Assembly (NCBI RefSeq): GCF_026151205.1
Contig: NC_087083.1
Span: forward strand, 3,760,460-3,824,459
Source of the DNA: Bolinopsis microptera
Lineage: Eukaryota; Ctenophora; Tentaculata; Lobata; Bolinopsidae
DNA length: 64,000 bases
Direction: 5' to 3'
The notes beneath the pieces are model-generated. The model had not been told where the DNA came from, ran no database searches, and was given only the letters and a program-made list of their open reading frames with translations. Below, piece after piece: positions 1 through 42,049 of the stretch. Each line of letters begins with the position of its first letter. Position 1 is the stretch's first letter. The position numbers and the translations under genes were made by a program.

Positions 1-385
1 TCGAGACATGTTTAAGTACTAAGTTGGCTTTTTTGTATGTTGCTTCTCTAGATGGTCCTGATATGAAGATATTAGTGTCATCAGCATAAAGTACAAATTT
101 CACCTCGCTGTCTGAAAAGCAGTTTACTATATCGTTCATATACAATAGGAAGAGTAACGGCCCTAGAATTGACCCTTGTGGTACTCCAAATTTCACGTCC
201 ATTGTTTCTGATGGTACATCGTTATACATAACATACTGCTTTCTGTTAGTCAAATAGCTTTTTAGTAAGGTAAGTGCTGTGCCCCTAATACCGTAGGAAT
301 TTAATTTGCATAAAAGAATATCATGATCAAGGGTGTCGAAGGCTTTGCTCAAGTCAATGAATATCCCTAGGACATGTTTATTGCT
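1..385 (-). pseudogene. LINE reverse transcriptase fragment (palm domain)
   Basis: The minus strand reads through most of this stretch without a stop and encodes the core of a non-LTR retrotransposon reverse transcriptase. Visible motifs, in order, are FIDLSKAFDTLDH (motif A), GVPQGSILGPLLFLLYMNDI (motif B) and FVLYADDTNIF (catalytic YADD). The fragment is cut by the window edge at its 3' side and by a minisatellite at its 5' side. It lies antisense to ARID4, in the intron before the first exon seen here. It resembles jockey/CR1-type enzymes, but the clade is not assigned. Confidence 0.9.
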
Positions 386-402
386 TGCCAGAGACTTAGT
401 AA

Positions 403-1105
403 TGGTTATGGTTACTATACACATATTTGCTATGTTACTATGGTTACTATACACATATTTGCTATGTTACTATGGTTACTATACACATATTTGCTATGTT
501 ACTATGGTTACTATACACATATTTGCTATGTTACTATAGTTACTATACATATATTTGATATGTTACTATGGTTACTATACACATGTTTGCTATGTTACTA
601 TGGTTACTATACACATATTTGCTATGTTACTATGGTTACTATACACATATTTGCTATGTTACTATGGTTACTATACACATATTTGCTATGTTACTATGGT
701 TACTATACACATATTTGCTATGTTACTATGGTTACTATACACATGTTTGCTATGTTACTATGGTTACTATACACATATTTGCTATGTTACTATGGTTACT
801 ATACACATATTTGTTATGTTACTATAGTTACTATACACATATTTTATGTTACTATAGTTACTATACACATATTTGCTATGTTACTATGGTTACTATACAC
901 ATATTTGCTATGTTACTATGGTTACTATACACATATTTGCTATGTTACTATGGTTACTATACACATATTTGCTATGTTACTATGGTTACTATACACATAT
1001 TTGCTATGTTACTATGCATATGGTTACTATACACATATTTGCTATGTTACTATGGTTACTATACACATATTTACTATGTTACTATGGTTACTATACACAT
1101 GTTTG
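403..1105. repeat. 32-bp minisatellite ending at an ARID4 splice acceptor
   Basis: About 22 head-to-tail copies of a 32-bp unit containing GGTTACTATACACATA and TTGCTATGTTAC. The last copy degenerates into TTTGCAG, which is the 3' splice site of the exon at 1109. The array therefore forms the polypyrimidine/acceptor end of the intron. Open frames across it are repeat artefacts. Confidence 0.95.
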
Positions 1106-1108
1106 CAG

Positions 1109-28340
<27,232 letters not shown>

Positions 28341-28351
28341 CCGGAAACGTG

Positions 28352-28425
28352 GTAACTGTAGTGTAACTATGGTAACTGTAGTGTAATTATGGTAACTAGC
28401 AGTGTTACTATGGTAACTGTAAAAT
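28352..28425. repeat. GTAACTATGGTAACTGTAGT tandem repeat in ARID4 3' UTR
   Basis: About four units right after the stop codon, of the same near-palindromic family as 13509 and 16683. Confidence 0.85.
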
Positions 28426-28734
28426 CAGGGGACTATTAGCTAATTCCGATCAGGATAACAGGGAATTATTTTATTGTGCATCTTGTACAGTATCTGACTG
28501 GTATATTGTAAATAACTGGTCCAATCTTGTGGAGGAAACTATTTGCCATTCATTCCGGAACTTAGTTGTTTCGTATTTGAAAGATCACAAAAAATGGAGA
28601 ACAATTCTAGTTATTTTTGAATGGCGAAAGTGAGTTGCCATAATACTGAAATTTTAGTCTTTTTCGGATGGCAAAAAGTCAGAAAAATATCGTTTTCTCG
28701 CAATTTCTCAATTTATTCCGGAATTAACTTAGGA

Positions 28735-28874
28735 GTCGTTAACATATTACGTAATTACTGAGGGGGGGGGAGGGGGTGGGACAATAGCTATGTGTCAAAC
28801 TAAACACGGAGGTGGGAAGGGTGGTGGGGTTAAAATTGGCCAAAAAGTGATTACGTAATATGTGAACGGTCCCT
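28735..28874. mobile_element. Small MITE
   Basis: About 140 bp with inverted ends (GTTAACATATTACGTAATTA on the left; GATTACGTAATATGTGAACG on the right) and a G-rich interior. It lies in the predicted 3' UTR of ARID4. Confidence 0.7.
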
Positions 28875-29063
28875 TGTGGTGAATGACTATGACCCCCCAC
28901 CCCATCTTGTACAACGTCTGTCCACTTTACCTCATTATTGGTCCAATATTGGTTACTCGTTCGGACGTTCGCAGTCACCTGCCTTAGTTACCAGGTAACC
29001 TACTTAGTTACCTGTACATTTTGATATGTTTTGTGGAATTCTTGTTTTGGGAAATTACTAACA

Positions 29064-29069
29064 AATAAA
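29064..29069 (+). terminator. Candidate ARID4 poly(A) signal
   Basis: AATAAA, the first canonical hexamer in a suitable place 724 bp after the stop codon. From here to 29828 I see no gene or repeat. Confidence 0.4.
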
Positions 29070-29828
29070 TGAAATTGATTATGAAAAGTTTGTAATCTGC
29101 AGATAGTTATTGTTTATTTACACATAGTAACAGTCGAGCTTAAATTGTATCTTAGCTTTTAGTTTTATGTTTAAGATTTTGTTTTCCCTGTTGTTGTACT
29201 GAATGTCAGGACTATTTATACATCATGATTTAAGGCAATACTTACTTGGCATTTTCTATGTTTTCAACATTTTCGTTTTTTGCTCTCTTGAGTGGGTCAA
29301 TCATGATAGATTACTGGGGACACTTTTTGCAACTCTTCGTAGCAGAAACATACAATTGTTAAACTAAATCTTTTCAAATATTAAAATAGAAGTTGCAATT
29401 AAACGTGAAAAACCTGCAAATTTTCGAAACAGTTTTTCGCCAATATCTCGTCAGGGGAGCATTTTTAACCCTATGTTATAGGGGTGATTTGGAATCAGCG
29501 TCCGAAAATACATCGATTGAAGTTGGTTTCAACTGTCGGGGGCTTTTGTCTTCTCTGTGTGGTGGCTTTTAGCGTGTAGAGTTATCAATCATCTTAATTA
29601 TTTCAGTGCTCAACAGTACAATTCAGAGATACCGCTTCATCACCCGAACGATGGTGCTCGTGCTGATTGATTAAGGTTCAAAATGTATTAAAATTAAAAA
29701 CCGAACCGTTAAAATTATATACATGCTAGACCCACCAAACTTCCCAGGGACACTTTTGATATGAAATAAAAATACTTATAAATATATGATATGTATATTA
29801 TAATACCTTATTAAGTTTTATAGGTACT

Positions 29829-31275
29829 TTAGGTTGGTTTGGCAGGGATTGCTTCTGGACAACAGTAACTAGTACGTCCTTCATTCATTCCTGGTTCAGA
29901 TCTTTCTGTAGATTCCATTCCAAGAGTGAGTTGTTGGTGATGGCGGTGTATCCTTAGGTTGGCGGGGTATCGGGGAACGTCTCCAAAAATCAAGCAAGTG
30001 ATATCTTGAAGGGTCCTAGAGCAGTTAAACTGTTCACTTGTCGTGGGAGGAGGTTCCATAGTCTCGCTGCATTCACTCCAAAGGAATTCTCGTAATGAGT
30101 GGCCACTGATCGTTGCGATTTGTTGTTCAGCTAGTGGTGGGAATATGGCTTTTATGCCGTGTCGAGTGTTTTCCTTGAATACAATGTTGATGTCATTTGG
30201 AGCAAGGTCGTTTGCCATTTTCCATGTATGGATCAGGATGTATCGCTCTCAGTCTCTCCGCCTCTGTAGGGAGAGCAGGTCCAGCTTCTTAAGACGGTCC
30301 CAATAATCCAATGCAATTGCTGACAGTGACAACCTAAGATACGGCGAGTGTAGTTCCTCTGAACTATTGCTTCTATATCGGTGATTTTGCTGGTGTTCCA
30401 GACCGGGCCACAGTATTCTAGCCTGCTCCTCTCCATTGTTTGAAAAGGGTGAGCATCACGAAAGGCGATCTGTCACTAAAGACCCACGATGCCATTTTTT
30501 TAGCAGTTGTCAGCATCTGGTGGATATGGTGCGTCCATGAGCAGTAATTTGAGTAAACTCCAAGGTCTCTGGCTGTTTGCGTTAGTTCGATAGTTTCCCC
30601 GTTTGTTGAGCTGTAGCTGTAGTCTTCGTTGGAGAAGGGGAGTTCTCTCAATAGCAGGGATTTATTCATTTTGTAGTTGATAACTTCAAATTTGGTTTCG
30701 TTTAGCTGCATGTTATTTTGCACCTTAGTTGTAGTGAACGTACGGAACGTTCACTAAAAATAGTTTGTGAACGCGTTCGCTAAAATATTTTAACGTTCGG
30801 AACATAAGGAACGTTAGTTGCTATTATGAAATTAAAATGCCGGACATAGCCCAATTATTCGGCAAATTAAAGTACTAGCGTTTCCATTACCATTCTCATG
30901 TCAATTTGCTAAAACCAGGGGAAACTCTTTTTGCTACCCAGTTTATTATATTATCTTTTTTTATAGAGAGACTGAAGGGTTCCAAGGATACTTTGATTAA
31001 GACTTATGCTAACACAGTTCCCTGTGGGACACCACTTATCACAATCTAGAAGGACGACTTTTCTCCTTCGACGACCACTCTGCAGGCGATTCTTTAAGAA
31101 CTCAGCAAGCCACTGTAGTGTTTTGATGCTGTAGCGTTTGGCTTTAGCTAGAACTAGAAGAATGTTGTGATCTATACTTTGTCAAACGCTTTGGCGTAAT
31201 CCAGGTATATAACAAATACCAATCGATTCCAGCTCAATTCGTGGGAATTTAGGATAATGTTGATTATTTTTCGCA
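29829..31275 (-). pseudogene. Decayed LINE reverse transcriptase, C-terminal half
   Basis: A series of broken minus-strand frames. From the 5' side they read YLDYAKAFDKV (motif A, near 31200), VVSGVPQGTVLA (motif B, near 31040), LNETKFEVINYK and RDLGVYSNYCSWTHHIHQML with FSDRSPFVMLTLFKQW (30420-30720), then RSRLEYCGPVWNTSKITDIE (30233-30436) and a tail to 29829. Multiple stops and frameshifts show an old copy. Jockey/CR1-like by motif style. Confidence 0.85.
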
Positions 31276-31865
31276 CTTCTAAGTGAATGAAAACAAGTTA
31301 ACATATCGCCTCATATTCAGAACTTGTGTTCTTCAACATTGAACATGACTTAAAAACAAGTTATATATATATTATACTGATATTCTGAACTTGTGTTTAG
31401 GAAATTGAAAGTTTGAGATATTCATCATCTCATTATTTCTATTACCCCAAAAGTAGAGCGAAGGACGCATAATTTGAGGCTAACTTGAAGAGCTAGATTT
31501 CTTAACACGTACCTCTGCTACATTTCTATTGTAGTTTAGTGACCACATCTGCAAATACCCTGACCTCACCAGTCACCACCCTAATCCTTCATAATTGAGT
31601 TTGAATCCGAGTATCAATTGTGATACCCGGTATAACACACAGCTCACTCATTATGATGTAATATTGTTCCAAACATGCTAAAACATAAAATTAGAAGCTG
31701 CCTCTAAAATGGATATTATGTTAAAAGTTGGATAATAACGGAGTTCCAGAGCACGTGTTTAGTGACCTTTTCCACGATGCACGAACCACCCCACATTAAC
31801 TATTGACTTTGAGTGAACTCTGCATATTTTACACCTCCAGTGTTTCTATTATCGCTCGCTCTATC
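31276..31865. other. No recognisable feature
   Basis: AT-rich sequence without coding potential or an obvious repeat. The same holds for 31960-32690. Confidence 0.6.
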
Positions 31866-31871
31866 ACACTT

Positions 31872-31955
31872 CTTACTGGGCCGCGCTCAGCCTGTCATTC
31901 CGCCGAATCTCTATGTCATATGTTTATGAACATAATAGCCTGAGGTCCCCAGCTA
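31872..31955. mobile_element. MITE fragment, end shared with 32823-33106
   Basis: Carries TGGGCCGCGCTCAGCCTGTC and GCCGAATCTCTATGTCA, then AACATAATAGCCTGAGGTCC, nearly identical to the left end of the element at 32823. The rest of the element is missing. Confidence 0.75.
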
Positions 31956-32694
31956 GGTAAGCACACTTCAAGCACTAGACATGAAATGTGAGTTGGCCCA
32001 GGATATTCTATTACTTGGTTCTAATTAGAATAAGACCTCTTCAAGGAAACCCAGTATTCGAAGTTCTTGATTTCAATCAATTCCAGTATATTTGATTTTA
32101 GTTCCTGGCATCCAATAATTTAATTTAATTCGCCTAGATGGTTCTAATTAGAATAACTTTTGATGTTTAAATTGTGCAACTGCCAATATGATCATACAAC
32201 ACCACCTATTTGTTATATATATACTTCAGGCTTCACATAGCCATGTGTATACGCGTACTGCGTGACGCGCTACTGCAAGCGAGAGCAGAGAGGGCAACTT
32301 CAGGCTATAAAAAATGATAACCAGTTCCTTCAGGCGCTGATAACATTAAGTTAAGTAATATAACACTGCAGCTTCATCTAATGAAATGTCACGTTACTCG
32401 TCACGTTACTTAGCCTGCCATTCAGAACGATCTCTGGCGGGTCATGTGAAGCGCACGTGACTCATAAGAATATCATGTCCCTACAGGAATAATGTGCAAT
32501 CAGAGAGAGTGACTCTTGAATCGTGTTTAGTTCACTCTGACCCATTTCTTTTTCTTGAGACCTAGTAAGCTTACACTAAACCCAACCTGATTTGTTAACT
32601 TATTTATATCTTGACTTTTGAAACAAGCGCGCCCGAAGTGGCGCGAAAGCACATGGTTAGGTAAATCGCCAGCCAGTAAGGTCTGCTAGCTGGG

Positions 32695-33106
32695 TATGTG
32701 GTATGGGGTATGAACCGCCGCGCACGACTGCGCGCAGCGCGGCTCCCCCTGTATCGTGTATAGTGAAACGACCGTGGGGGTCACGATATGGTAGAATGTT
32801 TTCTAGAGACTGTGAGAATTTTCATTACTGGGCCGCGCTCAGCCTGTCATTCCGCCGAATCTCTATGTTAATGAACATAATAGCCTCAGGTCCCCAGGTA
32901 AAATTTTTACAGTACCAAATCTGTCATACCTTTTTGGAATGATCAGTGGGTTTCGTCTATGTGCCATATTTGATGGTGCGCGGCTTTTGGAGCAAAAGTG
33001 AAATGTAGGTGTAAACTTTATCTGAGGACCCCAGGCTTTAATGTTGATAAACAACCGAAAAGAGATTAGGCGGAATGACAGGCTGAGCGCGGCCCAGTAA
33101 CAAGTA
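32695..33106. mobile_element. MITE with GGGCCGCGCTCAGCCTG ends, nested in a second MITE piece
   Basis: The inverted ends are TTACTGGGCCGCGCTCAGCC at 32825 and its complement near 33085-33104. The body contains AAATCTGTCATACCTTTTTG and GATGGTGCGCGGCTTTTGGA. Body sequence recurs at 63836-63990 and, inverted, at 33870-33935. The GC-rich hairpin at 32710-32790 (CGCACGACTGCGCGCAG...GGGGGTCACG) belongs to another family, also seen at 33320-33420 and 60405-60480. Confidence 0.7.
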
Positions 33107-33114
33107 AGTGTAAA

Positions 33115-33835
33115 CTATTAAAGGCGCGTAATTTGACGAAATTCGTTGATTTTTGTCGTATCATTTTGTTACATCTTCAGTTCCTTAAATCAGATCATGC
33201 TGAAAATTTGTCAGAACCTTCTAATCATACTTAACTACAGAACCTAAATTAAATGGGAGAGATTGGTCTTGATTAAGAGGTCTAAAAATGACAAAATAAG
33301 TATAAATTCGTTGTCATACGTTGTATGACCCGCCGCGCACGAAGTGCACGGCTCCCCTTGTATCGTCGAAGACGATACTTGATACTATAGTGAAGCGACA
33401 GTGGGGGTCACCACGTGATACAATAAATTCGTTGATAACTCAAATTCTGAGCATCGAAATTGCTCAAACTAATTTAAGTTTAATAAAACGTAAGTGTTTA
33501 CATAAGCTGACCAAATTTCAACAAAATTTTTATATGGGAAGTATTTGATACATGTTTCGTATCCGATACATGTTTCGTATCTGATACATGTTTCGTATCC
33601 GCGGCGGCGCGCGCTTCGCGCGCGAAAAGTGGCATGCAACGTATGTCAAGGAAGTATTATAACTTTTTGATTGTTTCCGAAATAATGTGCTGGCCGAAAA
33701 AAACATTCAATGTGCAATGGTCAGCGCGCGCGTCTTACGGTCGATGGCGCACGGCCTAATACATAATATCAGGAATTTGAGAAATGATAAAATAATACGA
33801 CAAAAATCAACTAATTTTGTCAAATTACACGATTT
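33115..33835. mobile_element. Inverted-repeat element
   Basis: Ends match in inverted orientation (GAAATTCGTTGATTTTTGTC near 33138; GACAAAAATCAACTAATTTT near 33800). The interior has three copies of a 20-bp unit with GATACATGTTTCGTATC (33545-33600), a GCGCGC hairpin at 33602, and the CCGCGCACGAAGTGCACGG hairpin at 33332. Confidence 0.65.
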
Positions 33836-34019
33836 TTACATTTACTGAAGTTCCAATTATAGCCGCGAATCATCAAATATGGTATCCAGGCGAAATTCAT
33901 TCATTATTCCAAAAAGGTATGACAAGGTATTGGTCACAGCATGCAGGAGAAAAGTCCAAAGACCAAAGTGCAAAGAAACTGCCACTAACTGCTACTATAG
34001 TTATAACTGCCACTAACTG

Positions 34020-34265
34020 CCACTAAGTCTAACTCATTAATTGACGATGTCAATTCATGGCAGCTCGGCGCGGCACAGTAGCGCATCGCGCTACAATCTA
34101 ACTCATAACTGCTACTAACTGCTGCTTGTAGCGCGATGCGTTACTGTGCCGCGCCGCGCACTCGATGAGGCTTCTCACAGGCTAGATCGGCGAGATACGC
34201 TACTGTGCCGCGCCGAGCTGCCATGAATTGACATCGTCAATTAAACTGCTGCAATCGCAAGCCGT
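34020..34265. mobile_element. Palindromic element with GCGCGGCACAGTAGCGC arms
   Basis: TTAATTGACGATGTCAATTC and CATGGCAGCTCGGCGCGGCA at 34037 are mirrored by TGCCGCGCCGAGCTGCCATG and GAATTGACATCGTCAATT at 34206-34245. A second inner copy of the CGCATCGCGCTAC arm lies between them. Confidence 0.75.
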
Positions 34266-34354
34266 TTGCAGCAGTTTGTGGCAGTTTCTTTGCACTAAGT
34301 CTATGAGTAAGCTGACCAATTTTTGTTAAAATTGGATTAAGGGAAGGTTACTAC

Positions 34355-34562
34355 AGTGTACGAGAAGGGGCCTTACGAAGAAAATATATGCTTTTTTAAA
34401 AACATATATACTTTAAAAAAAACATATATACTTTTAAAAAAAACATATATACTTTTTCAAAAAACATATATACTTTTTCAAAGAACATATGTTTTTTGGA
34501 ACGTATATACAATATATTTGCGGAAAAACATACATTTTTCGTAAGGCACCTTCTCGTACACG
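34355..34562. mobile_element. 208-bp inverted-repeat element with AT-rich repeats
   Basis: Ends TGTACGAGAAGGGGCCTTAC and GTAAGGCACCTTCTCGTACA are inverted copies. The interior has four copies of AAAAACATATATACTTTT. Confidence 0.8.
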
Positions 34563-34564
34563 TG

Positions 34565-35180
34565 ATGTTCGAGAAGGGGCCTTATAGTAGAGGCTCTTAC
34601 GGGCAAAAAGACGTGTTTTCTGCTACGAGTTTAGAAACCTAACCGCTAATTGGACACAATAGTATGATGTCTAAGGATCGATAATATGTTAACACCCTAC
34701 GCGCGTGGGGTGGACTCCTGGGGTGGACCTTAATTCAGCGCGTATTTTGTAGCCTGTTCAACTTGACGTTTTGAATCGTTACTATCTCACTGTCACAGAT
34801 ACACGTAATGTGAGGTGATCATCTTAAAGAGAAACGTCTCAGCTTTCACCTGGTGTAAAGTTTATATTTGTACTCAAAATATAGCTCGCTCAGTGTGACT
34901 GTGCAATAGAAGTTGACAATACAATAACCACGTCCGCGACCAGTCGTCAGATACCGGAGTGTTGCACAAAATTGGGTCCCTAAATTAAAATTCTATGACA
35001 CAGTTACCATGCAGAAATGTCTGGAGTAACATTTGGTGAAAATTTGAAGGGTCTACTGTTAATATTGCAAAAGTTATTGAAAACAAACTAGCTTATTCAG
35101 AAGTTTTTGGGAAAATTTCAAATTTGTACGTAGTGGGGTCTACTGGGGTGGACTCTCGTGACGCGCATCTGATGGCGTGG
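34565..35180. mobile_element. Dispersed element, inverted relative of 52095-53250
   Basis: Contains TAGTAGAGGCTCTTACGGGC, CGCGTGGGGTGGACTCCTGG and CCACGTCCGCGACC, with CATGCAGAAATGTCTGG further on. All are found in reverse complement at 53210-53240 and 52100-52475. No coding frame. Confidence 0.75.
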
Positions 35181-35381
35181 CTTTTTCAACAGCAGTCAGT
35201 ACGGCCAATATCAGAGCACAAATTATTGTGAGTAAGACCTTAATGGTCAGCTATGAACCCCTCACTAGAATAGTAACCGTATCTAAAAACAAGGAAATGT
35301 TATTCCGTCAAAGCTCAAATTTTTTACTCTTCTCAGTGCAGTTACTATGAATGTACTAGCTAAGTATCGTTGATCGTAGCT

Positions 35382-36751
35382 GTTTGTTTGTTTGGGGACC
35401 AGCTTTTGGTACACTGGTTAATGTTTACTATAATATTGAAATATTACATTAGAATTAGATAAATAAATAGAAAGATAGAACATACCACTATAATCAAAAA
35501 ATTGAAACACTGTACCGTAGCACACAACACAAAAAGTTAAACTACTGGCAAAGTGTCCTCAGAAAAATAAAAAACCCTAAATATACCTAGCCTTGGTGAG
35601 ACCTGCTTCGCGATTGCTATTCAGCGATGTGTGCTCCACAAGTCATCACATACCTGAGTTACAATCACGGTTGCAGTTTTTTAACTCACAATTAAAAGTT
35701 CCTCGTTATTAGCCGTAATCAACAAATACACGCAACAGCCATAAATAAGAGCCATACACACATTTAAATCAAAGTAATTATGTAGATATCCAAAACACCG
35801 AATGTTACAACTTAACCTTATCTACACTGAAAATCTTGCCGTCTCTAATATAATGATACTTTGTTGGCTCATCAGTGATCATTTCCTTTACTTTGACAAC
35901 AAGTTTCTGATGAGCTGCTCTCTCCTCCCTGCTTCTGTCATGGTGATGTACCATGTGTGGTACGCTGTACATTTAGATTTCTTCAGATTTCTTGCTCGAG
36001 CAAGAACCATTTTTACTGATTCCGCGCAAGCCAATGTCACTTTTATTGGTCTCGGTTTACCACTGCCTGAAGTTGTTTTAGTCCCGATAGAATTTGCTGC
36101 CACAACTTTAGGATCACACCCTGAGGATTCCCAAATCAATTCGATCACTTCTTCTGCCACTAAGTGTGGATCAGGGGAATAATTCTCCGGTACATCGTAG
36201 AACTAGATAATGAAATTCTTACTACGGATGTCGTCTTCAACTACGGTTTTCACAGCTGTTTTTATACTGTTGATCGACGGAGTACTTGTAGTTGTCTCGC
36301 AGTTCTTCTTCACGATATCGCTCCACGCTGTCTTCATCTCGGTATGAACAGTTGTTTTAAAAGAGTCGAGTTGCTCCTGTTGCTGTTTAATCTGGTCTTT
36401 CTGATAGTTCAGCTGATCTGATTTCAGTTTGTCTATCGTACTGGCTGCACATTTACAAAGTTCAAGATTACTAGTCATTAGCTTAGAAAGATTTTCAACT
36501 GCAGTAGCCAAGGGATCTTTATTTACAGCCATTAATCTCGCATGATTCAGTTCTGTAACGCTTTGTGCTTTTGACATCTTCAAAATCTCATTCATCGCTG
36601 ACGATAGCTCCTTTTCAAATCTGTTCAGATGTTCGACGGAAAAATCCATTTTACAAAAGCCAAGGCGTACAGCACGACGTGTCGGTGTAACATCAAGTTG
36701 AGATAACACTACCGATAAGAGAGCAATTAAAATGTTGCAAAAGCTAGAATA
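35382..36751 (-). pseudogene. ORF1-only retroelement, copy 2, ORF broken
   Basis: Shares both ends with copy 1: GGGGACCAGCTTTTGGTACA on the left (the element 3' end, here with a (GTTT)3 tail on the plus strand) and GAGAGCAATTAAAA...GCTAGAATA on the right. The ORF runs from Met at 36709 to a stop right after RSKNFII (36203). The C-terminal half (ESSGCDPKVVAA, RPIKVTLACAESVKMVLARA) is open at 35888-36160 and frameshifted. Its body has diverged clearly from copy 1, while the outer ends are well kept. I could not see a convincing target-site duplication. On the 5' side AGAATAAAAGATTGTAACT is tandemly duplicated. Confidence 0.85.
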
Positions 36752-37009
36752 AAAGATTGTAACTGAGAATAAAAGATTGTAACTGGAGCTGCATTACACA
36801 GTAGAAGGTAACCAAGGAAGACTGCTGATTAACGAAGCAATTTCAACGTGAACAGTTCCAAAATACATAATCATGGCGACGATAGTTCAACTTGAACCTT
36901 TATAGTTTTTACAGTCTAAGATCACAATAAAATCACGTGAACTGCGAATCACAAAATCAAATCACTCAAATCTGATACAGTCCCGTTACAGTACGCTTTC
37001 GTGACAACC
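36752..37009. other. No recognisable feature; 3' flank of the minus-strand gene
   Basis: About 260 bp. It should contain the 3' UTR of the gene ending at 37010. No canonical minus-strand AATAAA is present; a TATAAA-type variant sits near 36898. Confidence 0.4.
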
Positions 37010-40064
<3,055 letters not shown>

Positions 40065-40686
40065 CTGTAACAGCAAAAATTAGAATTATGTCGGACATAA
40101 TTCTAAAAAATTGGAACATTGTAGTTAATCAGTGTGGTGCTAACAACAGAGAGCGATTTGAACGGTAGGCAATTTCATAAATTTCATTAACTCGATATAA
40201 GGATGATTGGAACAGGCTAAAATCTACAATGTGGCATTAATAACTGGCTATATCGCTGCATTAAACGATTAAAGTATTGCTAACTATGGATATTCTAAGT
40301 GATCTAGGCAGAGGGGAACCGGCACAGCCAGATTGCGTTGTCTTCACTTTCAGTGACTAAGTTTCACGATAGAAAAATTGACCTTATGTATTTAAAAAAA
40401 AGGATGCACAGTTCAAGCAATAAATCGATCGGCTGCTCATATGATATTTGCATTTATCAAGAGTTTAAATTCCCAAATAGTCAGACTGAGCAGGTTGAGC
40501 TGTAGTAAAACACAGTACTGAGGTGTTAAAACATTTTCATTACTATCTTCAGTAACATCCTGAATCAGAAACTCGGTTAATATCAGTTCCTACAAAGTGT
40601 AACATTGGAATTGAAATGACACAACTAAAAACGATATGAATATTTTTAAAAACATAACTCTTGTGCCCCAATGCAATGGAAAACCT
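40065..40686. other. No recognisable feature
   Basis: AT-rich sequence between the minus-strand gene and the Penelope fragment. A further 5' exon could lie here, but I could not identify one. Confidence 0.5.
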
Positions 40687-41690
40687 TTAAGATAAATCCA
40701 ATAATGGAATCCCAAACGGGTCCACGGCATTGAGCCCCAATGGACGTATAGTTCTCAGTTTCTGAATATAACGGTGTTCATCCACTTCGAGAGTTCTTGG
40801 GCTACTATTACTGAGAATTGACACTTTATAAGCCTGGTTGAAATTGTCACGTTGTTTCATGTTATGAACTTCTACAAGGTGTTTACCCAAGCTGAATCCG
40901 TCGTCGTTTTCTTCAGGGACAAACGTATTGTCCGAAATGAGTTTGTAGTAATGGGCGCGATGTTCGTTTACTCGTGCCCTTAGGGGCTGCACCGTTCTTC
41001 CTACATAACACATATTACAAAGTTGGCAACTGAAGATGTATACAACATTGTAGCTGACACATGTACCAGACACTGCTTTGGCTCGCTGTCCGTTGACTGT
41101 TATTGATGGATGTGGAGATATGATGTTACAGGTACCGCAGTGTCTGCCCCCACATGGTCTTGTGTGAGGTTGGGTTAAGTCATCCGCAAACTGTTTTGCT
41201 TTGACTAACTTCCTTCTAAATGATGTTCCAGTACGTCTGACGAATTTGAAGATAGGGCGTGATGTACCGGCTCTAGATGATATTGGGGAGCCTGGGGTGT
41301 TTCCACTTGTATGGGAACCAGATAATCCTGAGAAGCTCCTGGTTCTACTGAGCTCTGGTTCCAATCTTTTTACCGATTCTACTAACTCTTGATCGCTACC
41401 AAATGTTGAAATAACGCGGACTGCTGGTTCTGGAGACTTTGGGACCAGGACATTGCTGTTTGAGTTGTCCAGTGGTTTGAGGCATCTTTCAAAGCCTTTG
41501 ACTTTTTCACTGATGTTATCTACCATAGTTTTAGGGTAGTTGGATTGGAAGAAAAAGGTTTTTAATTCATCAATTTTTAATTCATCAATTTGTTTTCGGA
41601 GTCTGTCGTTATCATTTAAAGGAGGGTCCAGTGCAGTGACCAGTAAGTCTGTTAAAGGATGACGTAATGCTACCTTGTACTATGTATCTA
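40687..41690 (-). mobile_element. Penelope-like element fragment with GIY-YIG endonuclease
   Basis: The frame 41526-40687 is intact. It holds the Cys-rich linker CGGRHCGTCNIISPHPS and then VVYIFSCQLCNMCYVGRTVQ (the GIY-YIG motif in the variant form V-Y-x9-Y-V-G), LRARVNEHR with its catalytic Arg region, and HLVEVHN. EN-containing Penelope-like retroelements have this arrangement after the RT. Upstream residues (HPLTDLLVTALDPP, DELKTFFFQSNYP) continue the same frame to about 41690, where the element is truncated and the RT is missing. Confidence 0.88.
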
Positions 41691-41925
41691 AGGCATGCTT
41701 GTATTGCGCTATGTCATATGTAATCGCTCTGTGAAAGTTTGGAATCCCTATCTACTTCCTACGCCACGCTACAGCTAAATTAAGAAAGTGATGCGTTACG
41801 TAGAACGTTCCTATCCTCAAAGGGACTGTCCTCTCAGTACTGTGTAAACACACTATTTAGCATATGTAATCGTCCAAGTAGTTCCATTTTTATACCGTTT
41901 GGTTCGGCTTCCAAATTGATTTTTG

Positions 41926-42035
41926 TTGGGGGGGGGGGGGGGGGGGGGAGGAACTCATGTTCATGTTTTGTGTCCGTTTTTGTCCGTTCGGTACCCTATA
42001 TTTTCAAAACGGACAAAAAGTAGGGCGGTGTCATA
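41926..42035. mobile_element. Poly-G end and internal block of the 18636-type element
   Basis: About 22 G, then GTCCGTTCGGTACCCTATAT and TTTTCAAAACGGACAAAAAG, matching 18845-18890 inside the intron element. As there, it is followed downstream by a long (CCT)n array. A matching right end is not found. Confidence 0.6.
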
Positions 42036-42049
42036 GACATTGGGGGTGT

